NCBI GenBank assembly: GCA_937983085.1
Contig: CALJKZ010000183.1
Span: 1-5,792, forward strand
Direction: 5' to 3'
DNA length: 5,792 nt
Origin: an uncultured Gemmatimonadales bacterium
GTDB taxonomy: Bacteria; Gemmatimonadota; Gemmatimonadetes; Longimicrobiales; Gaopeijiaceae
Positions 4,793 through 5,792 of this stretch are shown here, piece by piece. The notes beneath the pieces were generated by a model, which did not search any database, had not been told where the DNA came from, and was given only the letters and a program-made list of their open reading frames with translations. A program made the position numbers and the translations under genes. Each line of letters begins with the position of its first letter. Position 1 is the stretch's first letter.

Positions 4793-5245
4793 ATGAGGCT
4801 GCGAGAACTCTTCACGGCGGACGCTGTGGAGCTCGATCTCGAGTCCCACGACAAGGACGGCGCGCTCAAGGAGCTGGTCGGACTTCTCGGTCTCGATGAA
4901 AAATCCGAGGGCATCCTCTTCAAGACACTGAAGCGCCGCGAAAACCTGGGCTCCACCGGCATCGGAAAGGGCATCGCCATTCCGCACTGCCGCTCCCTAG
5001 TGGTGAACCGTCTGCGCCTGGCATACGGCCGCAAGAATGCCGGCCTCGACTTCAACGCCATCGACAGCGCTCCGGTGAAGAACTTCTTCCTCATCATCGC
5101 GCCCCCGCTCGAGGTCTCGAACCAGTACCTGCCGGTTCTGGGCAAGATCGCCCAATTCGCCAAGGACCCGGACGTGCCGAAGATGCTCTCGGAGCTGGAC
5201 TCCGTTCAGGGCTTCCTCAAGCTGTTGGACGAGAAGGCGCCGTAG
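4793..5245 (+). CDS. ptsN: PTS EIIA type-2 domain protein, PtsN-like
   Basis: 150 residues, the length of a single EIIA(fructose/nitrogen) domain, cytoplasmic. Seen: an N-terminal MRLRELFTADAVELDL opening; LKRRENLGSTGIGKGIAIPH with the phospho-accepting His65 in IAIPHCRS; RLAYGRKNAGLDFNAIDSAPV (a strand followed by the substrate-loop region); FFLIIAPP (97-104), where most relatives have F-x-L-x-x-P; and the C-terminal helices around LGKIAQFAKDPDVPKMLSEL. In the family, the histidine receives phosphate from HPr/NPr. Stand-alone proteins of this type mostly regulate potassium or nitrogen physiology and do not carry sugar. No HPr, EI, rpoN or permease gene is adjacent, so the regulatory role is inferred. 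GGAGG (4782-4786) lies six bases before the ATG. It is divergent from dusB and convergent with the next gene, 46 bp away. Confidence 0.9.
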   Translation: MRLRELFTADAVELDLESHDKDGALKELVGLLGLDEKSEGILFKTLKRRENLGSTGIGKGIAIPHCRSLVVNRLRLAYGRKNAGLDFNAIDSAPVKNFFLIIAPPLEVSNQYLPVLGKIAQFAKDPDVPKMLSELDSVQGFLKLLDEKAP

Positions 5246-5291
5246 CGGCTTTCGGCGCATCAGCAGGGGACGGAGCCTCCCCGGGGAGCTT

Positions 5292-5729
5292 CTACTTCAG
5301 GACGTAGAGCTTCTGCGAAAGCGGCTTGAGGCCGTTGACCGAGAGCTGCATGAGGTAGATCCCCGACGCTACCTGCCGACCCATCTGGTCGGTGCCGTCC
5401 CAAAACGCCTCGTACTCGCCGGGCTGATAGTACTCGAGTGCGTCTACGACGATGCCCTCGCCGTTGGGGTGCCCGAGGGCCACGGGGTGTGCCACGAGCT
5501 GCGCAAGGATGTTGTAGATGCGCATGGATACACGAACAGGACGCCCATCGTCGAAGAGCTCCTCACCCAAGGTGAAGGGGATCGTCGTCTCAGGGTTGAA
5601 CGGGTTCGGATAGCTTCTTCCAAGTTGGAATCCGTTCGCCTGACTGGTCCGGGCATCCTGGGCGTGAACGGCCTCGGCGCCGCAGATCAGACAAAGGAGG
5701 ACGGACAAGACGCCCAACGTGCGCCTCAT
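5292..5729 (-). CDS. Secreted stand-alone FlgD/T9SS-like C-terminal domain protein
   Basis: 145 residues. A signal peptide (MRRTLGVLSVLLCLICGAEA, cut near VHA-Q at 23/24) is followed by one FlgD-Ig-like/type-A sorting-like domain: SYPNPFNPETTIPFTL (39-54), MRIYNILAQLVAHPV (69-83), a GEYEAFWDGTDQMGRQVASG turn (104-123), then IYLMQLSVNG and a basic C-terminal tail ending KLYVLK. In FCB-group bacteria this fold usually ends a long secreted protein and directs it to the type IX system or anchors it. Here almost the whole mature protein is that domain, with only about eight residues between the signal cut and it. LCLIC is not a good lipobox, because the residue before each Cys is not Gly/Ala/Ser. 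GGAGG (5739-5735) lies five bases before the ATG. Function is unknown; it might be a truncated cargo, a small surface adaptor or an Ig-like structural protein. Confidence 0.85.
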   Translation of the reverse strand: MRRTLGVLSVLLCLICGAEAVHAQDARTSQANGFQLGRSYPNPFNPETTIPFTLGEELFDDGRPVRVSMRIYNILAQLVAHPVALGHPNGEGIVVDALEYYQPGEYEAFWDGTDQMGRQVASGIYLMQLSVNGLKPLSQKLYVLK

Positions 5730-5739
5730 CAGGACCTCC

Positions 5740-5754
5740 GCACAACCAATGTGC
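5740..5754 (-). promoter_or_regulatory. Hairpin abutting the FlgD-like gene RBS
   Basis: GCACA (5740-5744) and TGTGC (5750-5754) form a 5-bp stem with a 5-nt loop. In the minus-strand mRNA it ends one base before, and touches, the GGAGG at 5739-5735. A short stem here could modulate ribosome access, but 5 bp is weak and could be chance. Confidence 0.25.
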
Positions 5755-5792
5755 AGTAGCTAAGCGTCAATCGCGCTCCATGTGTGATTACC

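Noticed and set aside
3558..4796. 412-residue plus-strand open frame
   Set aside because: Antisense to dusB, whose motifs are unambiguous; no RBS or recognisable domain.
5277..5288. 12-bp palindrome CTCCCCGGGGAG between the convergent ptsN and FlgD-like genes
   Set aside because: As RNA it gives a very short stem and no T-tract follows on either strand, so it is not called a terminator.
5765..5770. TTGACG on the minus strand as a -35 box for the FlgD-like gene
   Set aside because: No acceptable -10 hexamer at 16-18 bp downstream, and the window ends too close for more context.

Overview
The window is GC-rich bacterial DNA with compact genes on both strands. Two things point to a lineage of the Bacteroidota/Chlorobi/Fibrobacterota/Gemmatimonadota superphylum. 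One is a secreted protein with a 'YPNPFNPETTIPF' FlgD/type-IX-sorting-like C-terminal domain. The other is an outer-membrane-barrel-like protein ending in phenylalanine. A Gemmatimonadota-type organism is my best guess, but it is an inference and no single marker here proves it. Four genes have a clear GGAGG ribosome binding site 5-6 nt before the start (minus-strand 323, minus-strand 2634, plus-strand 4793, minus-strand 5729).

Layout: (i) 36-323 minus, a small DUF1905 protein, is divergent from and probably overlaps at its 5' end with (ii) 304-1728 plus, an exported beta-propeller (YVTN/lactonase-like) protein. (iii) 1807-2634 minus is an exported outer-membrane-barrel-like protein with a GTG start. 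(iv) 2635-3192 has no gene. It holds a promoter-side stretch with phased direct repeats and a leader hairpin, then two tandem ~126-nt repeat units, a long imperfect hairpin, and an inverted copy of the tmRNA 3' end lying against the tmRNA terminator. (v) 3193-3551 minus is ssrA (tmRNA), with tag ANTDLALAA and a strong intrinsic terminator. (vi) 3666-4661 minus is a DusB-type tRNA-dihydrouridine synthase, upstream of ssrA on the same strand. (vii) 4793-5245 plus is a PTS EIIA (PtsN-like) protein, divergent from dusB across a spacer holding a 9-bp inverted repeat. (viii) 5292-5729 minus is a small secreted FlgD/T9SS-like domain protein.

The genes do not form one pathway. dusB and ssrA are translation and tRNA housekeeping functions on one strand. 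ptsN is a regulatory phosphocarrier. The three exported proteins are envelope or surface proteins of unknown specific role. No phage, CRISPR, toxin-antitoxin or transposase gene is present. The part that ordinary annotation does not explain is the repeat cluster downstream of ssrA (2861-3218). It is a mosaic of pieces of the tmRNA T-arm and acceptor end, including what looks like a T-arm copy split in its loop by an ~86-nt structured segment. A stem inside that segment differs in sequence between the two units but keeps its pairing.
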